From positions 1 through 55,277 of the forward strand of contig JAHLWP010000030.1 of NCBI GenBank assembly GCA_019057865.1: DNA of 55,277 bases, read 5' to 3'. The stretch is from Promethearchaeota archaeon. Its GTDB lineage: Archaea > Asgardarchaeota > Lokiarchaeia > Sigyniarchaeales > SOKP01. Below, piece by piece: positions 34,776-45,000 of this stretch. A program made the translations under genes and the position numbers. Within the stretch, counting starts at the first letter, position 1. Each line of letters begins with the position of its first letter. The notes under the pieces are model-generated. The model saw nothing but the letters and a program-made list of their open reading frames with translations, was not told the origin of the DNA and searched no databases.

Positions 34776-35249
34776 GTTCTTAGAACAAAGACTAAAATAT
34801 GCTTTTTAGGAAATAGTGGTGTAGGAAAAACTTCTTTACTTTGCTTGCTGCAAGGCAGAAATATTCCAAATGAAAGAAATCCAACTGTTGGTTTAGAAAT
34901 AGAGAATTCTTTACTTAATGGTAATAAGGTAAATATATGGGATTTGGGAGGCCAAGAAAGATATCAATTCATGTGGGAAGACTTTGTAAAAGGGGCTGGA
35001 TTAGCCATTTTGGTATGTGATTCTACGGAAGAGGATGTTAAAAAAACTAAAGAGATTTTTGAAAAATTTTCTAAATATCTAGATACGAAAATAATTGCTA
35101 TCGCGAACAAGCAAGATCTTCCTGGTGCTTTAAGTGCTAAAAAAGTTCAAAAAAAGCTAGGTATAAAAACATATGGAATGTCAGCAATAAGGCTGGAATT
35201 GCATGAAAGAATGAGGAATATTTTAGAATACGAGATTAGTACAAATTAA
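34776..35249 (+). CDS. Arf-like small GTPase
   Basis: A roughly 157-residue Ras-superfamily GTPase of the Arf type. The P-loop GNSGVGKTS is at about residues 11-19, and switch I has RNPTVGLEIE. G3 is WDLGGQERYQF, G4 is NKQDLPGA as in Arf/Sar proteins, and G5 is GMSAI. The frame between the stop at 34767-34769 and the P-loop has no ATG, GTG or TTG. GGTTGAT at 34764 points to GTT at 34776 (or CTT at 34779) as start, giving a normal N-terminus (LRTKTKICFLGN). The first ATG is in-frame at 34845, after the P-loop, and cannot be the real start of a working GTPase. Confidence 0.8.
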   Translation, partial: VLRTKTKICFLGNSGVGKTSLLCLLQGRNIPNERNPTVGLEIENSLLNGNKVNIWDLGGQERYQFMWEDFVKGAGLAILVCDSTEEDVKKTKEIFEKFSKYLDTKIIAIANKQDLPGALSAKKVQKKLGIKTYGMSAIRLELHERMRNILEYEISTN

Positions 35250-35304
35250 ATGTCAAAATTATTGTCGTTTTAAAAACAATATTCTTTTTAGTTTAGGATC
35301 ATTC

Positions 35305-35862
35305 TTAAAAGATTCTTCCAATTAAATGTGCTAATCTAACGCATTCAGGTAGTTTTGAATCGATATTGATTTTATTTAGTAATGCTTCAACTTCTGCAAT
35401 TTTAAGTCCCTTAGAATGAAAAAAGACTCTTGAAAATCCACCAGCAGTATTTATATCTGTTTCATATAATTCTCCAGCATTAAAAATATTTTTAATTTTA
35501 TTATTGTAATTGGATGGGAATTTTTTTATCAAAGCTTTTATGACAGAATCAAGATCTACTTTCTTTTCAGTAACAGCAATTATTGGCTTACCTGTTTCAT
35601 GATAGATTTCTTCTAAATCAACAATATTGAAACCCCCAAACGTGATTGTGTGAGTTAAAATATATTGGATATTTTCATTTTGTTTTACAAGTTTTATCAA
35701 ATTCTCAGTTGCATCATTTCCATCAATAACTATTTCACATTTAACGACTTTAACCATTCTTATTCCCTGACACAAAACTCCTATTAGTTGAGTTGTTTCT
35801 GAACCAGTTTTAAGCTCGAATGTAGCATCATCAAATCCGATGGTTATGGGATTATCTTTCAT
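35305..35862 (-). CDS. DUF99 (UPF0215) family protein
   Basis: A 185-residue protein of the archaeal DUF99 family, which has an RNase H-like/endonuclease V-like fold. Seen are the start IGFDDATF, the central VIDGNDATENLI, ITFGGFNIVDL near residues 73-83, and KPIIAVTEK. Activity is not established. It starts 4 bp after the end of the RNase III-like gene and is part of a minus-strand run down from csl4. Confidence 0.88.
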   Translation of the reverse strand: MKDNPITIGFDDATFELKTGSETTQLIGVLCQGIRMVKVVKCEIVIDGNDATENLIKLVKQNENIQYILTHTITFGGFNIVDLEEIYHETGKPIIAVTEKKVDLDSVIKALIKKFPSNYNNKIKNIFNAGELYETDINTAGGFSRVFFHSKGLKIAEVEALLNKINIDSKLPECVRLAHLIGRIF

Positions 35863-35866
35863 TTTA

Positions 35867-36319
35867 TCATTTCTCAGGTAAGAATTTTCTAATATTAATA
35901 AATAAATTAGTAAAAGCTATAGTGGCACTTTTAATTTCTTCAGATCTATTTGTTAAATCGCCTGATAATTTATTAGTAAGAAAACCTATGATTTCATTTA
36001 AAGTCAAATTTTTACTTAACCATACATAAGCAACTAGAGCTTCTCCAGTGTCAGCGAGATCATGAGCATCAGCTCTGTTTTTCGCAAAATCTTTCATATC
36101 AGCATTTTTTAATGCATTTGCCAGAATCTGTTTGCTAACTTTAGAACCAGTTCTGTATATTTTATGTTGTAAATTATTTTTAGTCAAAAAAATGGACTTG
36201 GCAACCGAGTATGCAAGATTAACTATTCCGTCTCCTATTTTTGCTAAGCCTTTGTCAGTTCCTATGCTCTTTTGAGATTTAAATCTATTTAAGTCCTCAA
36301 TTAAAAACTCATAATCCAT
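35867..36319 (-). CDS. Archaeal RNase III-like protein
   Basis: A 150-residue all-helical protein resembling the archaeal mini-RNase III-like family. The core is LAKIGDGIVNLAYSVAKSIF, followed by ADMKDFAKNRADAHDLADTG and EALVAYVWLSKNLTLNEII. The paired acidic residues (D in AKIGD, D in DAHDLAD, E in GEAL) match the RNase III active-site layout. No double-stranded-RNA-binding domain is present. The substrate is unknown. Confidence 0.78.
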   Translation of the reverse strand: MDYEFLIEDLNRFKSQKSIGTDKGLAKIGDGIVNLAYSVAKSIFLTKNNLQHKIYRTGSKVSKQILANALKNADMKDFAKNRADAHDLADTGEALVAYVWLSKNLTLNEIIGFLTNKLSGDLTNRSEEIKSATIAFTNLFINIRKFLPEK

Positions 36320-36378
36320 TAAGATAAGTTGAATTATTGCTTCTTATAAATTTTTCATAAAAAAAGATGAATATTAAT

Positions 36379-36903
36379 TTAAGTAATCTTTTTAAATAGC
36401 TTATGAACTTCTGTTACTTCATCTCTTAAAGATTCAATCCCTTTATGAAGAATCTCTTTAATTTTATATTTTTTTAAATTTTCAAGTCTGATGAAAATGG
36501 TTGAAGGTTCAAGTTTAATATCTTTATAAGCAGCAATATTTACTCCTTCGATCTCTAAAAGATGTTTAACAAGAATATTACAAAATCCATGAGATTGCCC
36601 TTCAACAATTAACTCATAATCATTCTTACCAATATCCTTCTTTATTTTTAGATTCAGATATCTATAACTAGGAAATTTAACTTCTTCTTCTTCCATCTCA
36701 TATTCTAATTCTTCTTCTGGATATTCGCTAACTTCATTATCTACAGTTGAGGGTATTCCTGATTTATCATCATCTTCCTTTGTTTCCTTTTCTAATTTAG
36801 GATAAACGCTCTCAAAATCCTCATCTTCCAACAATTCATCTTCTAATTCATCGAATTCATCGTCTTTCTCTTCTTTTGGTTTAGCTGACTTTTTCTTTGC
36901 CAT
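36379..36903 (-). CDS. rpoL: RNA polymerase subunit Rpo11 (RpoL) with a long acidic N-terminal extension
   Basis: The C-terminal 90 residues are a standard Rpo11: EGQSHGFCNILVKHLLEI, VNIAAYKD, PSTIFIRLENLKKYK. It pairs with Rpo3 at the base of RNA polymerase. The first 80 or so residues are extra: a basic start (AKKKSAKPKEEKDD) then a highly acidic tract (FDELEDELLEDEDFE, YPEEELEYEMEEEE). Archaeal Rpo11 is normally about 90-100 residues, so this is nearly double length. The single ATG at 36903 keeps the extension in frame. Confidence 0.9.
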   Translation of the reverse strand: MAKKKSAKPKEEKDDEFDELEDELLEDEDFESVYPKLEKETKEDDDKSGIPSTVDNEVSEYPEEELEYEMEEEEVKFPSYRYLNLKIKKDIGKNDYELIVEGQSHGFCNILVKHLLEIEGVNIAAYKDIKLEPSTIFIRLENLKKYKIKEILHKGIESLRDEVTEVHKLFKKIT

Positions 36904-36991
36904 TATTTTAACTCCAAATTATTCGGATTTGTTAATAATAATAGGTTATAAAATAAATTTTTTATGGTTTACTGAATAACAAAACAAAATT

Positions 36992-37270
36992 TTATAAGTA
37001 TCGATGTGCCAAATCTTTTAATCTTTCACATGCTAAATATTGAAGATCTCTAGTTCCAAATAATGTTATTTTTATATCTTTTCCTTCAACAGTAATATTT
37101 AAATTAAGATAATCTATTTTTTTGTGAACGTCTTCAAGAAATTTAACTACATTATCTAAAGAACCGCTATTATTGTAAAAATGAACAACTTTTCTTCCTG
37201 CTTTTCTCAAAAATTTACCCTTATTTAATTCAATTGGAGTGTGATATATATCTAATAAATAAATTCTCAC
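36992..37270 (-). CDS. Small hypothetical protein between rpoL and csl4
   Basis: A 92-residue alpha-beta protein, not recognised. It has an N-terminal strand (MRIYLLDIYHTPI), a basic stretch (KFLRKAGRKVVHFYN), and a strand-strand-helix end (LNITVEGKDIKITLFGTRDL, then CERLKDLAHRYL). The last part resembles small archaeal proteins such as DUF2067 or Pcc1, but neither fits well. The short gaps to csl4 suggest an operon. Confidence 0.65.
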   Translation of the reverse strand: MRIYLLDIYHTPIELNKGKFLRKAGRKVVHFYNNSGSLDNVVKFLEDVHKKIDYLNLNITVEGKDIKITLFGTRDLQYLACERLKDLAHRYL

Positions 37271-37282
37271 TTAAGTTATAAA

Positions 37283-37882
37283 TTAAAATCTTAAACTTTC
37301 ATTTACATTTCCATAATCATTAGCAATTTTTCTCGTTTCGACATTACCGCATCTCTGGCATCGTAGCTTATTATAACCGATCTTTTTAAGAGGAGTTCCA
37401 CAGATCATGCAATCAGCATAAATAACTCCTAAACTTTTACCAACAGTACTTAACTTGTACTCATTGTAATTTTGCTCAATAACACGTGCTCTTAAAATAT
37501 CGGTTATTTGGAAAGCATCATAAATTTTATCAATATATCTATCTGAAATCTGAGAAACATGAATATTTCCAAAATAATAACTATTAAAATGAATTTTACT
37601 ATTTACTGTATAAAAACTTACACCAACAGAGTATTGTCTTAGAAAAAGTATTGTGCCTATCACAATATCTCCTTTTTTTACTACTTTCCTATCTTTTTCT
37701 TGATGAGTTTTTATCTCTATTTTTCTCTTTTTTTCATCTATATTAATTAAACCTGATTTGGTAGCATAAATTTGCCCTTCCTTAATAAAAGTAGTCTGTT
37801 TATCAGGTAAAAATTCTTCTACTACTCCAAGGTATTGTCCAGTTAGAACAATATCTTTATTTTTTAAAAGCTTTTTACTCAT
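37283..37882 (-). CDS. csl4: Exosome subunit Csl4
   Basis: A 199-residue RNA-binding cap subunit of the archaeal exosome. It has an N-terminal beta domain (VVEEFLPDKQTTFIKEGQIY), a central S1 domain (KKGDIVIGTILFLRQYSVGV, FGNIHVSQISDRYID, ITDILRARVIEQN) and a C-terminal zinc ribbon (CMICGTPL and CQRCGN). Standard in length and order. Csl4 followed by rpoL is a conserved archaeal arrangement. Confidence 0.95.
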   Translation of the reverse strand: MSKKLLKNKDIVLTGQYLGVVEEFLPDKQTTFIKEGQIYATKSGLINIDEKKRKIEIKTHQEKDRKVVKKGDIVIGTILFLRQYSVGVSFYTVNSKIHFNSYYFGNIHVSQISDRYIDKIYDAFQITDILRARVIEQNYNEYKLSTVGKSLGVIYADCMICGTPLKKIGYNKLRCQRCGNVETRKIANDYGNVNESLRF

Positions 37883-37999
37883 AATTATCAGTATAATTTT
37901 TTAATTTCTCAATCTCTTTCAATTTTAAGTAAATATTATTAAATAAAATAAATAAATTTTATTATAAATTTAATCATAAAAGAGTAAACAATTTATCGG

Positions 38000-38644
38000 A
38001 TGAAAATCAACAAAAAGGAATTAGTTTCTATAATACAAAATACTGAAACATTCATTAAACCTAAGATAGAATTAGAACAATATTGTATCGACGCAAAAAG
38101 TGCGGTTGATATCATTTTTTTTGCGGGTTTTGAATTTAATGATATTAAGCATAATTTAATATTTGACCTTGGCACTGGAACAGGTAGATTATCTATAGCT
38201 TGTGCCTTTATGAAAGCCCATATCGTAATAAGTATTGACATTGATTGGGATGCGTTGATAGGTTTAAAGAGAAATATTCAATCTCTCGATCTTGAACAAA
38301 TAATTTTTCCTATATGTTCTGATATGAATAATTTTGAAATTAAAAGACTTCATTTGCCTTATAATATGAAAATAACAACTATAATGAACCCACCATTTGG
38401 AGTACAAAGAAAAACTGCTGATAGAATCTTTTTGGAAAGAGCATTTACCTTTTCTGATGTTGTATACTCAATACATTTAGCTAGTGATAAAATACATAGA
38501 TTTATTTCAAAATTCATTAAAAAATTTAATTGGATTATAGATTATGTGTTTCCATTAAAAATGGTTCTTGAAAAAACGTTTCAATTTCACACTCAAAAAA
38601 AGAAAAAAATTGATGTGAATATTTATAGATTTATCAAAATGTAA
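38000..38644 (+). CDS. METTL5-like N6-adenine methyltransferase
   Basis: A 214-residue SAM-dependent methyltransferase. The SAM loop is FDLGTGTGRLSIAC (about 54-67) and the adenine-N6 catalytic motif is NPPFG (about 131-135). This combination and the start (EQYCIDAKSAVDIIF) match the METTL5/archaeal family that methylates a small-subunit rRNA adenine. It is divergent from csl4 and convergent with enolase. Confidence 0.85.
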   Translation: MKINKKELVSIIQNTETFIKPKIELEQYCIDAKSAVDIIFFAGFEFNDIKHNLIFDLGTGTGRLSIACAFMKAHIVISIDIDWDALIGLKRNIQSLDLEQIIFPICSDMNNFEIKRLHLPYNMKITTIMNPPFGVQRKTADRIFLERAFTFSDVVYSIHLASDKIHRFISKFIKKFNWIIDYVFPLKMVLEKTFQFHTQKKKKIDVNIYRFIKM

Positions 38645-38669
38645 AAGAAATTTAACAAAAATTATATTA

Positions 38670-39977
38670 TTATTTTTGAAAATCTTTCCAGGAGTCTAAA
38701 CTTTTAGGATATTTTGCATTACTTTCCAATAGTTCCTCAATTCTGAGAAGCTGATTATATTTACAATTTCGATCAGATCTTGCTGGAGCCCCTGTTTTTA
38801 TTTGACCACTACAAAATCCAACTGCTAAATCTGCAATAAATGGATCTTCAGTTTCACCAGATCTATGTGAAACCATTACATTAAATCCATTTCTAAATGA
38901 CATTTTACATGCATTAATTGCTTCTGTTAAGGATCCAATTTGATTAACTTTAAGTAATAATGCATTTCCGGCTTTTTCTTTAATTGCTTTCTCAAGTAAT
39001 TTGATATTTGTAACAGTAAGATCATCATCTACAATCTGAATTGACTTATCAACTTTGATTGTTAAATTTGTAAAACTTCTAAATGCTTTTTCATCAAATG
39101 GGTCTTCAATAGATTTCAAAGGATAATCATGAATTAAATCAAGGTAATATTGTAATAATTCTTCTTCTGTTAGTTTCCTTCCATCAATATTATATAATTC
39201 ATCTTTAAAAAATTCACTTGCAGCCGCATCCATTCCTATTACAAAATCAGTTCCCATCATAAATCCTGCCTCCTCAATAGCCTCTATAATGATATTTATT
39301 GCATCTCGAGTTTCTGACAAATTTGGTGCAAATCCTCCTTCATCACCAACATTAACAGCAATGGGTCCATATTTTTTTCCTAATAATTTTTTCAAAGTAT
39401 GATATACTTCTGCTGCATTTTGAATTGCTTTAGAGAAGGTTGGTGCACCTATTGGTAATATCATAAATTCTTGTATTGCTAAATTATTTCCAGCATGTTC
39501 CCCCCCATTAATAATATTACAACATGGCAAAGGTAATAAGTATTGTTCTCGAGTCTCATTGTAAGTTAACTCATTTAAATGTACAAATAATGGTTTATTC
39601 AGCAATTTAGCTGCTAATTTTGCTACTGCTAATGAAATAGATAATATTGCATTAGCGCCTAATTTGCTCTTGTTTTCTGTTCCGTCGATTCTAATCATTT
39701 CTTCATCTAATTTTGTTTGTTCTCTTACATCAAAACCTGTTAATTTTTTTGCGAGTATTTCATTGATATTTGTCACTGCTTTAGTAACATGTTTTCCCAT
39801 AAAAGCTTTCCCACCATCTCGTAGTTCAAGTGCCTCTAAAGCACCAGTTGAGGCGCCTGAAGGTACTGCTGCTCTAGAAAAAACATTTCCTACATAAATA
39901 TCTGATTCTACGGTAGGATTCCCTCTAGAATCTAAAATCCATCTAGCTTTAATTTTTGTTATTTTAAAATCATTCAT
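38670..39977 (-). CDS. eno: Enolase
   Basis: A 435-residue glycolytic enzyme, 2-phosphoglycerate to phosphoenolpyruvate. Landmarks are ARWILDSRGNPTVE, PSGASTGALEA, GGEHAGNNLAIQEFMILPIG with the conserved His and Glu, IGMDAAASEF, SIEDPFDE, and KVNQIGSLTEA followed by SHRSGETED with the catalytic Lys/His/Ser region. Full length. It is convergent with the METTL5-like gene. Confidence 0.97.
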   Translation of the reverse strand: MNDFKITKIKARWILDSRGNPTVESDIYVGNVFSRAAVPSGASTGALEALELRDGGKAFMGKHVTKAVTNINEILAKKLTGFDVREQTKLDEEMIRIDGTENKSKLGANAILSISLAVAKLAAKLLNKPLFVHLNELTYNETREQYLLPLPCCNIINGGEHAGNNLAIQEFMILPIGAPTFSKAIQNAAEVYHTLKKLLGKKYGPIAVNVGDEGGFAPNLSETRDAINIIIEAIEEAGFMMGTDFVIGMDAAASEFFKDELYNIDGRKLTEEELLQYYLDLIHDYPLKSIEDPFDEKAFRSFTNLTIKVDKSIQIVDDDLTVTNIKLLEKAIKEKAGNALLLKVNQIGSLTEAINACKMSFRNGFNVMVSHRSGETEDPFIADLAVGFCSGQIKTGAPARSDRNCKYNQLLRIEELLESNAKYPKSLDSWKDFQK

Positions 39978-40095
39978 AAAAAAATCTCATTAATTTTTTT
40001 TAATTTAAATCATTAAAAAGAAGTAAGAAGAATTAATTCTTAATAATTTCTTCTTTTATATTAATAATAAATTTTCATTTTAAATTCAATAAATA

Positions 40096-41067
40096 ATGTC
40101 TTTTGAAAATAGACCATGGGTCGAGAAGTATCGACCAAGGATATTGGATGATGTAGTAAACCAAAAAGGTATTGTTAAGCGTTTAAAACAATTTGTCAAA
40201 GATAAATCAATGCCACATTTGATTTTTGCTGGTCCTGCTGGAACAGGTAAAACCACTTCAGCATTAGCAATAGTTCGAGAACTATATGGTAGAAGAATGT
40301 TAGTTAATAGAACATATTTAGAGTTAAATGCGAGTGATGCTCGAGGTATTGATGTTATAAGAACTTATATTAAAGATTTCGCAAAAGCTAGACCCCCTAT
40401 TGATATATCTTTTAAAATCTTAATTTTAGATGAAGCAGATAATATGACTTCTCCGGCTCAACAAGCATTAAGAAGAACAATGGAAAAATATACAAATAAC
40501 TGCCGGATGATTTTAATATGCAATTATTCTAATAAAATAATACCCCCCATTCAATCTAGATGTGTTGTATTTAGATTTTCTTCTTTGAATAATGACGATA
40601 TTAAAAAAAGGGTAAAATATATTGCTCAGCAAGAGAATATCACACTCACGCCTGATGGTTTAAACGCTTTAACTGACGTTTCTAGAGGAGATTGTAGAAG
40701 AGCTATAAATTATTTGCAATCCTGTGGAACTATTTCTAAAAAAATCGATCAAGAAATTGTTTTTCGAGTAGCAGGTGAAATACCTCCAGAAAAAATAAAA
40801 GAAATTTTACAAACTGCCTTAGAAGGTCAATTACAACTTTCAATAAAACTATTATATGATTTAATCAATGATTATGGGCTTTCAGGTCAAAATATTATAA
40901 AAAATATTCATAGAGAAGTTTACAATTTGAATATAATAGAAGATTTAAAAATTGAATTATCTAAAATTTTGGCTGAATTTGAATTTCGATTGAGTCAAGG
41001 TAGTACAGAAGAAATTCAATTGCAAGCATTATTAGCTAGAATTGTTTCGTTGCAAGATTCGGAATAA
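40096..41067 (+). CDS. rfcS: Replication factor C small subunit
   Basis: A 323-residue AAA+ clamp-loader subunit that loads PCNA. Walker A is GPAGTGKTTSAL (about 47-58), Walker B is LILDEADNMT, and the SRC motif is QSRCVVFRF near residue 155. The C-terminal collar domain follows (YGLSGQNIIKNIHREV). Its end overlaps the convergent TruA gene by 36 bp. Confidence 0.96.
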   Translation: MSFENRPWVEKYRPRILDDVVNQKGIVKRLKQFVKDKSMPHLIFAGPAGTGKTTSALAIVRELYGRRMLVNRTYLELNASDARGIDVIRTYIKDFAKARPPIDISFKILILDEADNMTSPAQQALRRTMEKYTNNCRMILICNYSNKIIPPIQSRCVVFRFSSLNNDDIKKRVKYIAQQENITLTPDGLNALTDVSRGDCRRAINYLQSCGTISKKIDQEIVFRVAGEIPPEKIKEILQTALEGQLQLSIKLLYDLINDYGLSGQNIIKNIHREVYNLNIIEDLKIELSKILAEFEFRLSQGSTEEIQLQALLARIVSLQDSE

Positions 41068-41877
41068 TTGATGTTTAAAATGATATTTTAACTCTTTATT
41101 TATGAAATAATTTTCCATTCTTTCTTTTGATTTTTTATCTTCTAAAAATTTAATCTTTTCGTCATAAATTATATCCCACAGTATCAATCCTCTTGGATCT
41201 GCCGCTTGGTAAGAAATATCTCTTGAGCTGTCAAATAATGATAAAAAATCATAATAGTCAATCTCTCCCATACCAAGTCCTAATATCTTTTGTACCATTC
41301 TACGAATTTGTTGTCTAAGAAAGGACTTACCTAGAAAATCAAATATTATGAAATCCTTATCAATAGTCATCTTTACAACTTCTAGTTCTCTAACAGTTTT
41401 TTTTTCTAGTTTTTCTCTTTTAGAGAAATTAATGAAATCATGGGTTCCTTCTAATTCTCTACAAGCTTTTTCCATTATCTCTAAATTTAAAGAATGTTGT
41501 TTTTGAAGAGATATAAGTGATTCAGGAACAATATATTTATAATGACGTAAAATAGCATCATATCTAGATGAAAAATTCATTGACACTTCTGAGTGACCCC
41601 AAACTCCTATATCTTTAGGTAATGCTGAATTAATTTCCATTAAAATTGGTTGTTTTACTGAAATGAAAGAGAAACAGGAAGAACGAGCAGATACAAACCT
41701 ATCGGTTCTACTTGCAAATTCTAATCCAGCCTTTTTAATATCTCTAAAATATCCCTTCATAATTAAAGCATTTAAAAGACAATCTTCTATAGTTAAAATA
41801 TTCTTTTGTCTCTGAGAACCATAAAATTTTATAGAGCCTATATAATACATTTTAAAGAGAAATCTACATCTTGGCAT
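41032..41877 (-). CDS. truA: tRNA pseudouridine synthase TruA
   Basis: A 281-residue synthase modifying uridines 38-40 in the anticodon arm. The catalytic Asp is in ASRTDRFVSA (about residue 58). Others are YDAILRHYKYIV and the ending region FLRQQIRRMVQKILGLG. The N-terminus MYYIGSIKFYGSQRQ is the family's usual start, so the ATG nine codons earlier (MPRCRFLFK) may or may not be used. Its 3' end overlaps rfcS. Confidence 0.9.
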   Translation of the reverse strand: MPRCRFLFKMYYIGSIKFYGSQRQKNILTIEDCLLNALIMKGYFRDIKKAGLEFASRTDRFVSARSSCFSFISVKQPILMEINSALPKDIGVWGHSEVSMNFSSRYDAILRHYKYIVPESLISLQKQHSLNLEIMEKACRELEGTHDFINFSKREKLEKKTVRELEVVKMTIDKDFIIFDFLGKSFLRQQIRRMVQKILGLGMGEIDYYDFLSLFDSSRDISYQAADPRGLILWDIIYDEKIKFLEDKKSKERMENYFINKELKYHFKHQLFRILQRNNSS

Positions 41878-42080
41878 AACTTTTGTTAGTATTATTTCAA
41901 GAAATCAATTTTATTACTATTATAAAAATTATTAAAAATCTAAAACTCATAAATTCTTTTTAAAATTTTAGAATATTCTAATATGTCTCTATTAAACGAT
42001 AAATTTTAAAGATAGGGATTTTTTTTATATTCAAAATTTCATTATTCTTTTTAATATCATAAAAAATTTATTTAATAAAA

Positions 42081-45000
42081 ATGCCTAAAATTATTGCTTC
42101 AATTAGAAATTTCCGTGATCGCGCTCGAGCTTCTGTGTCAGTCAAAACTCGAAATATTTTATTGTTCATAGCACTATTCCTGCTTGTCACCCTAGCAATT
42201 ATTGTAAGGCTTACTCCACTCCTAAGAGGACCACTTCTTATTAAAGCTTTTGATCCATGGATACAATATTATAACGCAGAATATTTGTCAACCCATTCAT
42301 TTTACGAATATTTTAATTGGCGAGATTTTAAGAGTTGGTACCCTGAAGGTTATTTTCGAGGTAATTTACGTCCCGGATTGACGTTTACAGTTGTCGCAAT
42401 TTATAAAACCTTTAATTTTCTCGGAATACCTGTCTCATTATATCATATTTGTTATTTCTTCCCCGCATTTATGGGCGGTATTACGGTCCTTGTTATGTAT
42501 TTTTTGGGAAAGGAAGTGCATAGTAAAGGTACGGGTCTTATGGCGGCTTTCTTTTTAGCTTTTAATATTGGCTATCTTCAACGCACCATTGCTGGCTTTT
42601 TTGATAATGAAACAATAGGTGTTTTTTGTGTTTTAATGATCTTTTTATTTTTTCTAAAAGCGGTAAGAACAGGAAAAATATCTCATTCAATATTAAGTGG
42701 AGTGTTTTTAGGTTATTTATCATTGAGTTGGGGTGGATATCAATTTGCATACTTAATTATCCCGCTAATTTGCATTATTTTAATTTTGATAAAGAAATAT
42801 AATGAACATATTTTAATAGCATATGCCGGAGCTCAAGGTACTGGTTTATTAATTTTCTCATTATATATTAATTTTAACCCTGAAACTTTATTCTCAAGCT
42901 TAGAAACAGGAGGGATTTTTCTCTTTACAATTATTTTAATAATTTTTCATTTAATTTATACAAAGAAAAATGATTATCCTGGATTTTATAATGGATTAAT
43001 AAATCTTATAAAATGGGGGCTTATTCCGGTGATATTGATTGTTGCGATACTTATCTGGATTGATCCTGCACTTATTCCTTTTGGTTTTGGTGGCAGATTT
43101 TATGCTCTACTAAATCCATTAGTACGAGAAGGTATGAGTCTGGTTGCCTCAGTTGCAGAGCAAAATCCAAGCGCCTGGGGTGTATTTTACTATAATATTC
43201 TGATTCCATTAATTTTAGTACCACTTGGAATGTATTTTTGTTTAAAGAGATTAAACGCTCCTGATATTTTTATGATAGTATTCTTATTATTATTGTTCTA
43301 TTTCACTGGAGCTATGATCCGTATCATACTATTATTTGCTCCTGCCGCATCTCTAATAGGCGCCTATGGATTGGTTAACATTTTAAAGATTTATGGTGGT
43401 TTTATAGGAGAACAAAAACGGGGAGTAAGTAGAAAACGGAGGAGACAGGTCAAAGGTACTGTGGGTAATACCGAAGTGCTAGCAGTGTATCTTATTGTGG
43501 GATTCTTATGTGTTGCTCAGGTAGTTCACACAGTAGATGTTTCAATTGAGCGATTATCATACAGTCAAATTACACCAGCAGGAGTGCTTCATGATTGGGA
43601 AGAATCATTACTTTGGATGAAAAATAATTTACCAGGTACTTCTGTTGTAGTTTCATGGTGGGATTATGGGTATTGGCTCACACCTATAGGAAACGTAACA
43701 ACGGTTAACGATAATGCCACTTTTAAAGGCGAGAGAATAGGAATGACAGGAATGGCATTCATGCAAACAAACGAAATTTATAGTGCAGAGATATTTCGTG
43801 AATTGAAAGCTGATTATGTTTTAGTATATTTTGGATTTTTATATTCGGGATTAGGTGGGGATGAAGGCAAATGGCCTTGGATGGTTCGCATATGTAATGA
43901 TCACTATGAATATTATAAGGATTTGGGTCTTGAAAAGGATAACTGGGCTGAAAATGCTGTATTTGATGAAAATGAATATCAAAATTCAACAACTGGGGCA
44001 ATGGGAGAAAAATGGTTTGAGAGTCAATTAGTAAGACTCATGTTTTACGAAGTACCTACGGATCCTGAATCTGTCCCTCAAGGTACTTTAGCACATCATT
44101 ACGCCACTCAAATTAATGGACGACAAACTGATGATGGCAATGTTTGGGCAACTTATATACCACCAAATGGACAATATGATTTTAAAGTCTTTGTTAAAGA
44201 ACATTTTTCACCGAATCAAATGGTAAAATTATATAAAATAGATTATACAGCTCTAGATTCTAAATTTATGATAATTAATCCAGAAGTATTTGATAGTGGA
44301 TATGGTAACTTTAAATTAGATAATATTGGAAAGAAGGACTTACATATAACAAGTGTAGAAGTTAATGGGAAGGAATATAATTATACCTTAGGTAAAGGAA
44401 TAAATACTCAAATAGTAGATGCAGGAGAAGATGATCTTGTTTGGGTTGATATTAAATCAGGAGGTACAACTTTTAATAAAGATGATGTTGTAAGTATAAG
44501 TGTTACAGCCGAATCAGAGGCACTAGAGGCAAAAATATTTACATTTTCAAATTCTACAAGTAACTTTTTTGTTAAAGAAGCAGGAGAAGGAGCAATACAA
44601 ATCGATAGACCAAACAGTAAAGTTATTCAGATTGATGAGAATCATGCTAATGCTCTCCTTGAGGTAGAGAATGTAGGAGAGTCTATTATTGTTCTCGATA
44701 GGTTCTATGTAAACGACGATATAGTCAGTAATAGATTTCTCAACGAAAATATTGAATATCTTAGTGGTTCTTCGATACTATATCCAGGAGAAAAAGCAAC
44801 AATTTACTTACAAGACTCACCAGTAACTTTCTATCCTATTAAAAAGTATAATAAGATCGGTGTAGCCACTCCAAATGATATTAGAGATGAAATATTATTT
44901 ACATCAAGTCAGGAAAACTATTCGATCACAATTTATAATGATGATAGAATTCTGTCACCTGAAATAGCAGCATCATCAATCGAAAGTAATTATCGAAAAC

